DNA of 64,000 nt from Capsulimonadaceae bacterium (GTDB taxonomy: Bacteria; Armatimonadota; Armatimonadia; Armatimonadales; Capsulimonadaceae), in NCBI GenBank assembly GCA_031292625.1, contig JARLGU010000010.1, positions 21,451 through 85,450 on the forward strand, in the 5' to 3' direction. Each line of letters opens with the position of its first letter. The stretch's first letter is position 1. A model generated the notes under the pieces. It was not told the origin of the DNA and did not search any database. It saw only the letters and a list, made by a program, of their open reading frames with translations. Both the position numbers and the translations under genes were made by a program. Below, in pieces: positions 9,321 through 18,066 of the stretch.

Positions 9321-11270
9321 TTAGCGTGTCGCTAGCACGGTTAGTTCGAACGGTCCCAGCACGATCGCGCGATTCTTCAACGTCTCGATTTCACCCGTTC
9401 GGGCATCCCACTGTTCGATCGCCCCGGAATTGTGTTCGACTTCGATTTCAAGAGCCGATGCGCTTTCGTTCGAGAGCAGAAAGAACTCGACGCCGCCTTT
9501 AGCAACCTGTCGCACGCGCAGGGCGTCGCGGCCGCCGGTAAAGCGTGCGTGAGACGGCGCAAGCCGGTCGATTGCGGCAACCAACTCACGTGGATTGGTC
9601 GCCGGCAGGCTTCCGGCGACCAGATTTTCCTCGCCCTCCCGATACTCGATCAGCCGTCCAGCGGCCGCGATCCGGCGCAGTACGGTCAGCGCCTCTTCGT
9701 CGATGTCAATGAGGCCATCGATAACCACGCTCCGATAGATCATGCCCGCGATCTCGACTCCGGCCGCGCTGACGACCGCGCGTTCGCTCAAATCCCTGAT
9801 CTCCAGATAATTGAAGTCGCGCTGGTTCTCAAAGCATGCCTTCGCCGCTTGCCACGGCAGCCAATCGCCGCGTCCCAATATGGCGGTGTCGCAACGGTGG
9901 ACGCAATCCGTGTTCAGCCAGCAAAGACGCTGATACGATTTCGCGAACGTCGCGTAATTGCTCCACCATGCGCTGTTTGGTCCGACATCCGGCGGGCGCT
10001 CATCGAGGCGAAATCCGCGAATCGAGTAGTAGAACGCATGCGGAATGATCATGTTTACGCCGCGAACGATCAACCAGTTGGCGATTGCGACCATTTCCTG
10101 GTATGTGAATTCGTGTCCGAAAGAACCGTAGCACTCGTTGCTGTTGCGCCGCCGGCCGTTGTGGATCATCGCTGATGACGTGCACTTCGCCTGCGTCGAC
10201 TGCGGCCCTTCGATTCCAGATGGCTTTCCGGGCTCTACCCAGCGCCAGACGATGTCCTGTCCGGGAACGTGCAAGAATCGTTCGATCTCGATGCCGTCAG
10301 GTTCCGCGGGGTGTCCCATCAGCCAGACATTATGCTTCTCGCACCAATCGTGCAGCGGACGGTAATAGGTTTCGAGCAGCCGGTCGCCGACGGCCTTTTC
10401 GTAGACGCCGCGATGCGCTTTCGCGGAGGGATCGCCGTCATCGAAGAGAGCCGCCAGATGCGGCGTAAAGTCATAGCCGGCGCACGCGCTTAGCCAATCA
10501 TTAAGGCCGCTCGTCCACGGAACCATCTGGGCGCGCTCGTGACAGCGCCCGAGCAGATGCGGCTCATCCGTGAACATGCCGATGATCGTCGTCCCGAAAT
10601 ATTCTCGCAGTCTTTCATAATAGCGATCGTAGACCAGGCGGATGAAGCAGCGGACGGCGTCGGGGTTGAGCAAATCCGCCGCCGGAGGCGTGTCCTCCCG
10701 CTTTTCGTCCTCGGAAACATGCAGTCCTCGGATGACCGAATTGATCCGGCGGTCAACGAGTTTGACTTGCCGGCCGTCGGATAGGGTGGGACATGCGACG
10801 ACGCGGCCGCCATCGGGCACGGTTGCGTCGGGCTCTTCGCAGACGAGGGCGCGGCAGCCATAGATGGGGTTTTCGGCGACTACCTGCCCTGACGAAGAGC
10901 CGGACGGGTACATTCCTTCATCGTACAGGACAACCTTCATGCCTCGCCGCGCTGCCTCGTGAACGGCAAACTCGACGTATCCGAGCATTGCCTCCGACAT
11001 CCAGCCAATGCGTCGTGGAAGGCCGACGCGCGGATGGATCACGAAGCCGTAGACGCCATGCTCGTCGAAATCGCCGATCTGACGCGCGATCTCGGCTTCG
11101 TTCAGGTCATCGTTCCAAAACCAGAACGGAATCAGCGTGAACTCGCGCGGCGGGGAGAGAAACTCATCGACCATCCATTGCCGCGCGACGCGCGACGTTT
11201 GTCCGCCCCGGCCGTCCTTTGCCGGGTAGAGACCTTGCTTGAGTTGTCCATTGCCGCCTATCGTAACCAT
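9321..11270 (-). CDS. GH106-like glycoside hydrolase (putative alpha-L-rhamnosidase)
   Basis: Protein of 649 residues with an N-terminal TIM-barrel-like region: LIPFWFWNDDLNEAEIARQI, then GFVIHPRVGLP and KVVLYDEGMYPSGSSSG. These resemble the WFWN, GGV and DE-x-PSG blocks of GH106 rhamnosidases and relatives. No signal peptide is evident. I chose the ATG at 11268-11270, with AAAGAAGAG upstream, over the TTG at 11291. It heads an operon with PL22 and a DUF1559 pilin, consistent with degradation of rhamnogalacturonan-type pectin, and diverges from an AraC regulator. It is shorter than many GH106 enzymes, so it may be a related but different glycosidase. Confidence 0.68.
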   Translation of the reverse strand: MVTIGGNGQLKQGLYPAKDGRGGQTSRVARQWMVDEFLSPPREFTLIPFWFWNDDLNEAEIARQIGDFDEHGVYGFVIHPRVGLPRRIGWMSEAMLGYVEFAVHEAARRGMKVVLYDEGMYPSGSSSGQVVAENPIYGCRALVCEEPDATVPDGGRVVACPTLSDGRQVKLVDRRINSVIRGLHVSEDEKREDTPPAADLLNPDAVRCFIRLVYDRYYERLREYFGTTIIGMFTDEPHLLGRCHERAQMVPWTSGLNDWLSACAGYDFTPHLAALFDDGDPSAKAHRGVYEKAVGDRLLETYYRPLHDWCEKHNVWLMGHPAEPDGIEIERFLHVPGQDIVWRWVEPGKPSGIEGPQSTQAKCTSSAMIHNGRRRNSNECYGSFGHEFTYQEMVAIANWLIVRGVNMIIPHAFYYSIRGFRLDERPPDVGPNSAWWSNYATFAKSYQRLCWLNTDCVHRCDTAILGRGDWLPWQAAKACFENQRDFNYLEIRDLSERAVVSAAGVEIAGMIYRSVVIDGLIDIDEEALTVLRRIAAAGRLIEYREGEENLVAGSLPATNPRELVAAIDRLAPSHARFTGGRDALRVRQVAKGGVEFFLLSNESASALEIEVEHNSGAIEQWDARTGEIETLKNRAIVLGPFELTVLATR

Positions 11271-11309
11271 GAGATACTGCTCTTCTTTCAAATAAAGACC
11301 GTTGCATCC

Positions 11310-11338
11310 ATTATAAATTGGCGCGGCATGCGTGTCAA
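11310..11338 (-). promoter_or_regulatory. Consensus sigma70-type promoter for the GH106-like/PL22/pilin operon
   Basis: On the minus strand a perfect TTGACA (11333-11338) and a perfect TATAAT (11310-11315) are separated by exactly 17 bases. Transcription would begin near 11303, giving a leader of about 33 bases to the chosen ATG. Confidence 0.85.
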
Positions 11339-11363
11339 TTCACGATAGGAACCGATTTGTAGT

Positions 11364-11384
11364 ACAATAGTGATATTCTATTGT
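11364..11384. promoter_or_regulatory. Inverted repeat, candidate AraC operator
   Basis: Perfect seven-base arms ACAATAG (11364-11370) and CTATTGT (11378-11384) lie seven bases apart. They sit between the divergent hydrolase promoter and the start of the AraC gene, where an operator shared by both would be expected. The protein that binds is inferred. Confidence 0.5.
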
Positions 11385-11386
11385 GG

Positions 11387-12328
11387 ATGGTATCCGTCAT
11401 GACGGGGCAGGTCGAGGTTCGTCTCTCAAGACATACGTATAAGATCCAGAGCGGCTTTCCGGTCCAGGTTCACTGGCACTACGATCAAACGTGCAATCGT
11501 ATACATGATCATGAATTCATGGAAATTGCATTGGTCGTCGAGGGCGCTGGAGTCCACTATTCGGCCTGCGGGAAGCAGAGAATCAGCCGGGGCGACGTCC
11601 TCGTGGTGCAGCCGCAAGCCTGGCACACGTATATGGACAGCGAAGGCCTCGTCATTCTTAATTGCATGTTCGGCTACGAACTGTTTCAACGAGACATTCC
11701 TGTCCTTGCGCGCGATCCCGCTGTGCAGCACATGATCGAGGTGCAGCCGGGCTACGAGCAAGAGCGCGGCATCTTGCCGCTTCATCTACCGGAAGAGAAG
11801 TTCGTATCCTGTATAGCGCTTGTGAATGAAATCGAGGAACTGCTAACGAGGGATATTCCCTGCGCGGAGGCGGAATGTCTCGCGTACCTGATGCACTTCA
11901 TCGTGACGATAGCGAGAGGCCTTGGGCAGGATAATAGTGACGCGCATAATCGCGTCCGGGCGCTGCCTCGTCCTGTGTTCGACTGCCTGTGCTTGCTGGA
12001 CGGCGCGCCGTTCGAGCCGTGGACGATCGAAGACCTGGCGGACCGGCTCCACTACAACCGTCACTATATCATGCGCGTCTTCAAGCAGGCTGTCGGCGTT
12101 TCCATCGGCGATTACCTGACTCGCCAGCGCGCGGAGCGGGCGGCGAAGCTTCTGCGTAACTCCGATCGTGGCGTCGCCGATATCGCGGCCGAAGTTGGCT
12201 GGCCCGACCAGACCTATTTCGCCCGGCGGTTTAAAGCCTATCATGGCATGACCGCGTCCGAATACCGCGTGCGACACAGTGGACGGACGCCAAATGAGCG
12301 GGCCGCGGAGCTTGCCGGGCGCTTGTAA
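11387..12328 (+). CDS. AraC family regulator with N-terminal cupin-type sensor
   Basis: Regulator of about 313 residues. The N-terminal half has the AraC-binding cupin look (HWHYDQTC, HDHEFMEIALVVEG, ISRGDVLVVQPQAWH). The C-terminal half holds the DNA-binding domain, ending GVADIAAEVGWPDQTYFARRF then HGMTASEYR. Candidate starts are the ATGs at 11387 and 11399; neither has a clear ribosome-binding site, and the upstream TTG at 11381 lies inside an inverted repeat. It diverges from the pectin-degrading operon and probably senses a rhamnose- or galacturonate-derived sugar, by context only. Confidence 0.87.
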   Translation: MVSVMTGQVEVRLSRHTYKIQSGFPVQVHWHYDQTCNRIHDHEFMEIALVVEGAGVHYSACGKQRISRGDVLVVQPQAWHTYMDSEGLVILNCMFGYELFQRDIPVLARDPAVQHMIEVQPGYEQERGILPLHLPEEKFVSCIALVNEIEELLTRDIPCAEAECLAYLMHFIVTIARGLGQDNSDAHNRVRALPRPVFDCLCLLDGAPFEPWTIEDLADRLHYNRHYIMRVFKQAVGVSIGDYLTRQRAERAAKLLRNSDRGVADIAAEVGWPDQTYFARRFKAYHGMTASEYRVRHSGRTPNERAAELAGRL

Positions 12329-12346
12329 ACCCTGTGCGGTTTTTTT
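12327..12346 (+). terminator. Weak terminator after the AraC gene
   Basis: AAACC and GGTTT arms around a six-base loop, followed by a run of T, overlap the stop codon of the AraC gene. The stem is only five base pairs, so termination strength is doubtful. Confidence 0.4.
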
Positions 12347-12376
12347 GAAACCATAGCAACCCCCTCGGGATTAGGG

Positions 12377-12382
12377 TATAAT
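12377..12382 (+). promoter_or_regulatory. Minus-10 box upstream of cysD
   Basis: A perfect TATAAT lies about 66 bases before the cysD start. No good -35 hexamer sits at 16 to 18 bases, so the promoter may need an activator. Confidence 0.45.
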
Positions 12383-12448
12383 CGAGTTCCGGTGGGTGCA
12401 GTAAGGAATCATTATTATCAGCGCCCGCAAAGCGAGTATGCAACGCCT

Positions 12449-13354
12449 ATGAATCGATACGGATTGACTCATCTCAAGGAACTCGAAGCCGAGTCCATCT
12501 ACGTCTTGCGCGAGGTGGCCGCGCAGTTCGAGCGGCCGGCGCTGCTTTTTTCGGGCGGCAAGGATTCGATCGTCGTCAGCCAGCTTGCCCGTAAGGCATT
12601 TTTCCCCGCGCGAATTCCATTTCCGCTGATGCACGTCGACACCGGGCATAATTTCCCCGAAGCCCTTGCGTATCGCGACGAGTGGGTCGAAAAGATCGGC
12701 GCGCATCTGATTGTGGCGTTCGTGCAGGACTCGATCGATAGCGGGCGGGTGGTCGAGGAGAAGGGGTATAACGCGAGCCGCAACGCGCTGCAGACCGTCA
12801 CGCTTCTTGATGCGATCGAGGAGCATAAGATCGACTGCGCGATCGGCGGGGCGCGTCGCGACGAAGAAAAGGCCCGCGCGAAGGAGCGATTCTTCTCGCA
12901 CCGCGACGAGTTTGGCCAATGGGATCCCAAGAACCAGAGGCCCGAGCTCTGGAACCTGTTCAACGGCCGAAAGGCGATGGGCGAGCACTTCCGGGTATTT
13001 CCGATCAGCAACTGGACCGAGATGGATGTTTGGCAATATATCTACCAGGAGCAGATCCCGATCCCAGAGATCTATTTTACGCACCGCCGGAATATTATCG
13101 AACGCGACGGGGTCCTGTACGCCTATTCCGATTTCCTCAACTTGAGGCCGGCGGAGAAGCCGGTCGAAATGCAGGTGCGCTTTCGGACGGTTGGCGACAT
13201 GACATGTACCGGTGCGGTCGAATCGCCCGCAAGCACCCTGGAAGACATCATCCAGGAAGTCGCGGCGTCGCGCGTTACCGAGCGAGGCACGCGCGCCGAC
13301 GATAAGCGGTCCGAGGCGGCGATGGAAGACAGAAAGAAGCAGGGGTATTTCTGA
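12449..13354 (+). CDS. cysD: Sulfate adenylyltransferase subunit 2 (ATP sulfurylase)
   Basis: Catalytic subunit that makes adenosine 5'-phosphosulfate from ATP and sulfate, the first step of sulfate assimilation. The PP-loop motif SGGKDS follows THLKELEAESIYVLREVAAQF, which aligns with the known CysD N-terminus and fixes the start at the ATG at 12449 (301 residues, the usual size) instead of the GTG at 12392. The segment NGRKAMGEHFRVFPISNWTEMDVWQYI and the C-terminal GDMTCTGAVES region are conserved. Its stop overlaps the cysN start by one base (TGATG). Confidence 0.95.
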   Translation: MNRYGLTHLKELEAESIYVLREVAAQFERPALLFSGGKDSIVVSQLARKAFFPARIPFPLMHVDTGHNFPEALAYRDEWVEKIGAHLIVAFVQDSIDSGRVVEEKGYNASRNALQTVTLLDAIEEHKIDCAIGGARRDEEKARAKERFFSHRDEFGQWDPKNQRPELWNLFNGRKAMGEHFRVFPISNWTEMDVWQYIYQEQIPIPEIYFTHRRNIIERDGVLYAYSDFLNLRPAEKPVEMQVRFRTVGDMTCTGAVESPASTLEDIIQEVAASRVTERGTRADDKRSEAAMEDRKKQGYF

Positions 13355-14706
13355 TGGGCGCAATCGACGTTGTCGAGCAAGATACTTTCAGCAGCGCGGG
13401 CTACTTGAACATGGAACTCCTACGCCTCTCGACGGCGGGGAGCGTCGACGATGGCAAGAGCACGCTGATCGGCCGCCTGCTATACGATACGAAGTCCATA
13501 TTCGAGGACCAATACGCCGCAATCGAGGAATCCAGCCATAAGCGCGGCGAAGACTACGTGAACCTTGCACTTCTCACCGACGGCCTTCGCGCGGAGCGTG
13601 AGCAGGGCATCACGATCGATGTCGCGTATCGATATTTCGCGACGCCCAAGCGCAAGTTTATTATCGCGGATACCCCCGGTCACATTCAGTACACCCGCAA
13701 CATGGTTACCGGGGCATCCACGGCCAACGCGGCGCTCATCCTGATCGATGCGCGCAAGGGCGTGATCGAGCAAACGTGCCGTCACGCCATCATCGCATCT
13801 GTCTTGCGTATTCCGCATCTGATCGTCTGCGTGAACAAAATGGATCTGGTCGACTGGGACCAGAAGGTTTTCGAGAAGATTAAGGCGGATTTCGAGGCGC
13901 TTGCAAGCAAACTGGAAGGCTTCGACCTGCATTTCATCCCGATGAGCGCGCTTCTCGGCGACAATGTGGTCGACGACTCCGAGAACATGCGCTGGTATCG
14001 AGGGTTGACGTTGCTTGGCTTGTTGGAGACCATCTATATCGCCAGCGATATTAACCGCACGGACTGCCGCTTCCCCGTGCAGTACGTAATTCGCCCGCAG
14101 TCGGCTGAATATCATGACTATCGCGGCTACGCAGGACGGATCGCGGGCGGCATCTTCCGCGTCGGCCAGCGCGTTAACGTCCTCCCCTCTGGCCTTGCGA
14201 CGCGCATCAAATCGATCGATACGCTGGACGGCTCCCTGCAGCAGGCGTTTGCGCCGATGTCCGTCGTGATTACACTGGAAGACGAGATCGATATCAGTCG
14301 CGGCGATTTAATCGTCGGCGACGAAGACCTGCCGATCGTTTCGCAGGATATCGAACTTACGGTTTGCTGGCTGGGGGCGCGCCCGTTGCAACCCGGCGGA
14401 AAGTATGCCGTCCGCCACACGACGCGCGACACCCGTGCGATCGTGAAGCAGATCCGCTATAAGATCGACATCAGCACGATGGAAAAAATCGAAGACGACA
14501 TCACTATCGCCGCCAATGATGTCGCGCGCATCAAGATTCGTACGACGACGCCTCTCGCGTTCGACAAATACAACCGCAATCGCACGATGGGCAGCCTGAT
14601 CCTGATCGATGAGGCCACCAACGTCACCGTCGGCGCTGGCATGATCGTCAGCCCGACGCAACTCGTCACCGGCGACGTCAACGTCGCGGACGGGGGGACG
14701 ATTTAG
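13354..14706 (+). CDS. cysN: Sulfate adenylyltransferase subunit 1 (GTPase)
   Basis: Regulatory GTPase of ATP sulfurylase, 450 residues. The G motifs are clear: STAGSVDDGKSTLIG (G1, residues 26-40), EREQGITIDVAYRYF (G2), IADTPGHIQYTRNM (G3) and NKMDLVDW (G4). The second half is the EF-Tu-like beta-barrel region. The protein ends without a fused APS-kinase domain, and no separate cysC, cysH or sulfite reductase gene lies next to it, so the rest of the pathway must be encoded elsewhere. Confidence 0.95.
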   Translation: MGAIDVVEQDTFSSAGYLNMELLRLSTAGSVDDGKSTLIGRLLYDTKSIFEDQYAAIEESSHKRGEDYVNLALLTDGLRAEREQGITIDVAYRYFATPKRKFIIADTPGHIQYTRNMVTGASTANAALILIDARKGVIEQTCRHAIIASVLRIPHLIVCVNKMDLVDWDQKVFEKIKADFEALASKLEGFDLHFIPMSALLGDNVVDDSENMRWYRGLTLLGLLETIYIASDINRTDCRFPVQYVIRPQSAEYHDYRGYAGRIAGGIFRVGQRVNVLPSGLATRIKSIDTLDGSLQQAFAPMSVVITLEDEIDISRGDLIVGDEDLPIVSQDIELTVCWLGARPLQPGGKYAVRHTTRDTRAIVKQIRYKIDISTMEKIEDDITIAANDVARIKIRTTTPLAFDKYNRNRTMGSLILIDEATNVTVGAGMIVSPTQLVTGDVNVADGGTI

Positions 14707-14867
14707 CGGACGGGAGAAAAGTGGTCGAGAGTGATTTAAGGAAGTGGGCGTTGCCGACCGTGGAACTCTCTCGGAGCGGTAAGCCAGTCGAAACGACAGG
14801 CGATTTTTCCTGTGCTGACGACGAGGCGAGCCTTGCTTGCTCTATCACGCTTATATCAGATGGACTG

Positions 14868-14920
14868 CACGCCCGCCCGAGGATCGACTGCCGCTCCTTG
14901 GACGGGCGTGTTTGTTATTC
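14868..14920 (+). terminator. Rho-independent terminator after cysDN
   Basis: CACGCCCG (14868-14875) pairs with CGGGCGTG (14903-14910), followed by a T-rich run. The stem can extend with near-complementary bases inward. The stretch from 14707 to this hairpin shows no convincing gene. Confidence 0.65.
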
Positions 14921-14926
14921 TCGCCG

Positions 14927-15475
14927 CTACTTCGCCGCCGCCGCATCTGGGCCGATTGGCGGGGCGCCCGTAAGGCTCAGCGTGCGGCCGTGATCCTTGA
15001 CGACCAGTATGCCCGCCTGGTAGCGCTGTTGCCCGTCGTCAATGCCCTTTAGGTGAAGCCGCTGGCCGTTGGCGGGTGTCCAGATGCCGACGAGGATCGG
15101 GTACTCGCCGTCCGCAAGGACAACCGGAAAGTGGCAATACGTAGGCTTGCCCTTAACGATCTGCCCGGCCTGCCACGATTCCGGCGCGGTTTCGATCCCG
15201 GTGCCATACTGAAGCAGCAACTCCCCGCCGCGCGTGAAGTGGACGAACGTACCCGCGCCGGGAGGGAGCTTCTCGCGCACATCGAACGCGAAGACGATCG
15301 TATAGCTGCGCGCGCGGTTTTGGTGGAAGGAGACGATCGACGGCGTGACATCGTAGACGTGATCGGGAGCGGTGTCCGAGGCGACCGCACAGGCGGCCGC
15401 GATTACAAGCACGACGGCGGGCGCGAGCAGCCGGGCCAAACATCGCGCGGGCACGAATGATAGAAATGCTTTCAT
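14927..15475 (-). CDS. Secreted protein of unknown function
   Basis: 182-residue protein that I do not recognise. The start is the ATG at 15473-15475, preceded by TGGAGG, and it shares an ATGA overlap with the upstream beta-helix gene. The N-terminus is a signal peptide with a hydrophobic core (LLAPAVVLVIAAACAVA). The rest looks like one beta-rich domain with segments such as YTIVFAFDVREKLPPGAGTFVHF and YPILVGIWTPANGQRL, suggesting an immunoglobulin-like or carbohydrate-binding fold. Tight coupling implies it works with the beta-helix protein, perhaps as an accessory binding module. Confidence 0.75.
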   Translation of the reverse strand: MKAFLSFVPARCLARLLAPAVVLVIAAACAVASDTAPDHVYDVTPSIVSFHQNRARSYTIVFAFDVREKLPPGAGTFVHFTRGGELLLQYGTGIETAPESWQAGQIVKGKPTYCHFPVVLADGEYPILVGIWTPANGQRLHLKGIDDGQQRYQAGILVVKDHGRTLSLTGAPPIGPDAAAAK

Positions 15476-17274
15476 CGGCCTAATCCTCCATTTACGATCG
15501 TCACGCCATCCTTGAATCCGGCGCCCGATGCGGTCGGGGACGCTGTCACGAGGCGGCGCATGGCTGGCCCAGGCTGCTCGACGCGATTGTTCGCGAGCGT
15601 AATCCCGTCGCATTCGGTGAGCCAGAAGAGCGATGTTGGGTCGATCCCAAGCTTCGAACCGCGATCAAGATATTGAGGCATAGGCCTTACGAATGTATTG
15701 TCGCGTATGGTTACGTCTTTTACAGATGTGATCAACACATTCACCGCGTTGTTGCTCTCGAAGCGGTTGCCGGTGACGACAATATTCGAGTGCCCGCCCG
15801 GACGCGGCACGAAATGGTCCTGCTCGTACGCGGCAATTGTTAACGAGCCTGCTTGCGAGCTTCCCGGCGATGGATCGCCCCCAACTCCGCGAATCGTGTT
15901 GTTCTTGATGACCAGGTTGTGCGCATAGTCCGCCTCGGCCCACACATCGACCTCGGGGCAAACGATTATTCCGCCCTCCGTGTTGTCGATCGTGTTGCCC
16001 TCGATTACGCCGTCTCCTGCCTTAATCAGCATGGCGCGTGTCCGTGAATTACGGATCGTGCAGTTCTTGATATGGAATCCGTTCCCGCAGGCGTTGACAT
16101 TGCCGATTGACCAGCCGAACTTTAACGGAACCGCATGATCCAGCGTGATCTCGCGCCAATAGGGTTCGTCCTGCAACATGTAGAACCGGCTGGCGACCAG
16201 GTGTGTATTCGTGACCGCATAGTCGTCGAGCACGTTTATGCTGACGACCTTCGCGCTCCCAACCACCGATCGGTCGTCGCCGAGGATGCGCAGTTCGTCG
16301 CCGGGATGGCACCAATCGGCCATTGGGGCATCCACGATCACTTTGTCACCGTGCGCTTCCATCACGAACGCATACCAGCCGTGAATCGGGATCCCATCGT
16401 CGCCCATGCCTTCCAGAAGACAGTTTTCCAGGGTGGGCCCCGTGCGAACGGAGTTGCTGTGGAAGGCGTCGGCGTTCGATGCCAGCAGCGGCTCTTCGTC
16501 GGCGCCGTCGGGTTTTGGCGGGTAGCTCAACGTATAATTGTAGTAGTTGCCGCCGTCGCCTCCGAATTCGGTGACGCAGAACCCAGCCCCGCCGAGGATC
16601 TTGACGCCCTCGATTCGCATGTGCGCGCAGTGGTTGAGGCTGATGTCCGTTGCGCCGGGGCCGCGCCAGGCGATGCGGTCGCCGACGATCAGCGGGACAT
16701 TGTCGGCGAGGTGAAAGTGCAGCCGTACGAGGCCGTTGCTCATGTGCTCGGCCCATCCCGAGTACTGCATCGGGACTGAGAGCTTCGGCAACCTGCTCCC
16801 GGCGGCGTAGGTGTAGAGCATGCCGATTCCCTGGCAGTCCGGCGCATAACCGGCGTGCACGCGGATGTCGATATACCATCGCTTGGGGTCGATCGCCTCG
16901 ACCGTCCCTTGCGAGCTCGGAACCGTTGTCCGCATCACCGTCGCGCCGCGAAGCGTGACATTGGCGCAATCGTGAAACTCGATCATGCCTTTGCCGGCGC
17001 TGCCGGCAAGGGTAACGCCGGTTGCGTCGATCGTAAAGTCGTGCATGCCGTCGAAACTCAGGTGGGCTCTGGCTTTCGCGTTTCCGTGGATTTCGTATTT
17101 GCCCGGCGGAAGGGTAATACTCTTTTGCCCAGCCGCGTACGCGGCATCTATCGCCTGCTGGACGGATGTTGGGTCGCCGGCGCTGACGACCGGCGCGCCG
17201 CGCGAGATCGCAACGGTCGCGAAGAGAAGAACGACGGCGCAAAAGCAGCCGGCCGATCGAGGTGTGATATGCAT
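15472..17274 (-). CDS. Secreted right-handed beta-helix protein (GH110- or polysaccharide lyase-like)
   Basis: 600-residue protein with a signal peptide (CAVVLLFATVAISRGAP). The start of the mature part, DPTSVQQAIDAAYAAGQKSITLPPGKYEIHG, is the usual opening of a parallel beta-helix. Later turns carry repeated stacks such as NCTIRNSRTRAMLIKAGDGV and VITGNRFESNN-type segments. The block NADAFHSNSVRTGP with ENCLLEGMGDDGIPIHG resembles the Asp-rich active-site turn of GH110 alpha-galactosidases and related beta-helix enzymes. Activity on a galactosylated or pectic polysaccharide is inference. It precedes a small secreted protein with overlapping stop and start codons, under its own promoter. Confidence 0.82.
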   Translation of the reverse strand: MHITPRSAGCFCAVVLLFATVAISRGAPVVSAGDPTSVQQAIDAAYAAGQKSITLPPGKYEIHGNAKARAHLSFDGMHDFTIDATGVTLAGSAGKGMIEFHDCANVTLRGATVMRTTVPSSQGTVEAIDPKRWYIDIRVHAGYAPDCQGIGMLYTYAAGSRLPKLSVPMQYSGWAEHMSNGLVRLHFHLADNVPLIVGDRIAWRGPGATDISLNHCAHMRIEGVKILGGAGFCVTEFGGDGGNYYNYTLSYPPKPDGADEEPLLASNADAFHSNSVRTGPTLENCLLEGMGDDGIPIHGWYAFVMEAHGDKVIVDAPMADWCHPGDELRILGDDRSVVGSAKVVSINVLDDYAVTNTHLVASRFYMLQDEPYWREITLDHAVPLKFGWSIGNVNACGNGFHIKNCTIRNSRTRAMLIKAGDGVIEGNTIDNTEGGIIVCPEVDVWAEADYAHNLVIKNNTIRGVGGDPSPGSSQAGSLTIAAYEQDHFVPRPGGHSNIVVTGNRFESNNAVNVLITSVKDVTIRDNTFVRPMPQYLDRGSKLGIDPTSLFWLTECDGITLANNRVEQPGPAMRRLVTASPTASGAGFKDGVTIVNGGLGR

Positions 17275-17301
17275 TTTGTGGGTGCCCTACCTTAGTATAA
17301 T

Positions 17302-17330
17302 AGGATAAGCGATTTTTCGTGGCTTGTCAA
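17302..17330 (-). promoter_or_regulatory. Promoter for the beta-helix operon
   Basis: On the minus strand TTGACA (17325-17330) and TATCCT (17302-17307) are 17 bases apart. The operon start codon follows about 25 bases later. Confidence 0.7.
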
Positions 17331-17552
17331 GAACTGAATATTAGAGGGGTAGGGCCGTCGCACTTGGCGACGGGGGCCGAGCAATATGCCTTCGGAGGCT
17401 CACCCACTTCCCCTTCGAGAGCCTCATGGTCCCGAGCAATGCCTATGGGAGCGGCCCCCTTCCTCTCCTTCGACATGCTCAGGACTCCGAGCGAGGCCGA
17501 GGAGCCGAAACAGGAGGAGCTTCAGAAGATCGCGCCACAGCGTTTCGTGCTC

Positions 17553-17613
17553 GATCGCCGTTTGCGGCGTACCAAAAATGGCCTGCCCGGCCAGAGAGGG
17601 CATCCTAAATTCC
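17553..17613 (-). repeat. Short hairpin repeat family, partial copy 3
   Basis: Reverse complement shares GATGCCCTCTCTGGCCGGGC, the hairpin and the T run with the copies at 23.1 kb; after the T run it matches the copy at 63.8 kb (GCGCCG and ACGGCGA elements). Confidence 0.55.
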
Positions 17614-17863
17614 CAACTGCGATCCCCCTGATTAGAAGGGGCCACTGTGAGATTCTCAATGGCGCTAGCTCGCCGGACGTCGGCGGGGGCGGCCAATCAT
17701 ATCCCTGCTCATCGCCTCAGATTCGCTGGGGGGGGCGCATCTGCTAATATCAAGGATGTCACCGATATTGGCGCGGTTTCCGGCCGTGAACCACCGTCCT
17801 GAGATGTCAAACCCAATCAATGGGGCTGCCGGATCACGAAAATACTGGTCGTCTGCCGATTAG

Positions 17864-17883
17864 GCCCGTTCACGGGCGTTTTC
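17864..17883 (+). terminator. Orphan terminator hairpin
   Basis: GCCCG (17864-17868) and CGGGC (17873-17877) enclose a TTCA loop and are followed by GTTTTC. No coding gene precedes it on this strand for over 2.5 kb, so it may end a small RNA or be repeat-derived. Confidence 0.45.
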
Positions 17884-18066
17884 AACACAGACCGGCCCCT
17901 TCAGGACCGGACGCGCGCCGCTGCTAACAGTTATGGATGCGATTGGCCTGGGCTCGCATGACCGCCCGCCACGAATCCGGGCCGGTTATCGTGTATCATT
18001 GAGGGATATGCGCGCCGTCAGATTTGAATGTCCTGGCGGTTGCGTCCAATCTTCGGAGGATTTACA

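Larger units (their letters stand above)
17331..18066. other. Gene-free region with repeat remnants and an orphan terminator
   Basis: About 730 bases without a supported gene. Reading frames here are out of keeping with coding sequence, including runs of G and C. It includes a reverse-oriented copy of a short hairpin repeat (about 17553-17613), a CTTCGACATGCTCAGGA-type stretch at 17478-17494 of the kind found in dispersed repeats, and a clear terminator hairpin at 17864-17883 with no gene before it. The last part carries the GGAGG site of the next gene. Confidence 0.55.

Noticed and set aside
14721..14993. Plus-strand 90-codon frame after cysN
   Set aside because: It contains the cysDN terminator hairpin and overlaps the 3' end of the opposite gene; no ribosome-binding site or recognisable motif.
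17319..17747. 142-codon plus-strand frame in the gene-free region
   Set aside because: Composition is not protein-like, includes repeat-derived sequence and homopolymer runs, and there is no ribosome-binding site.
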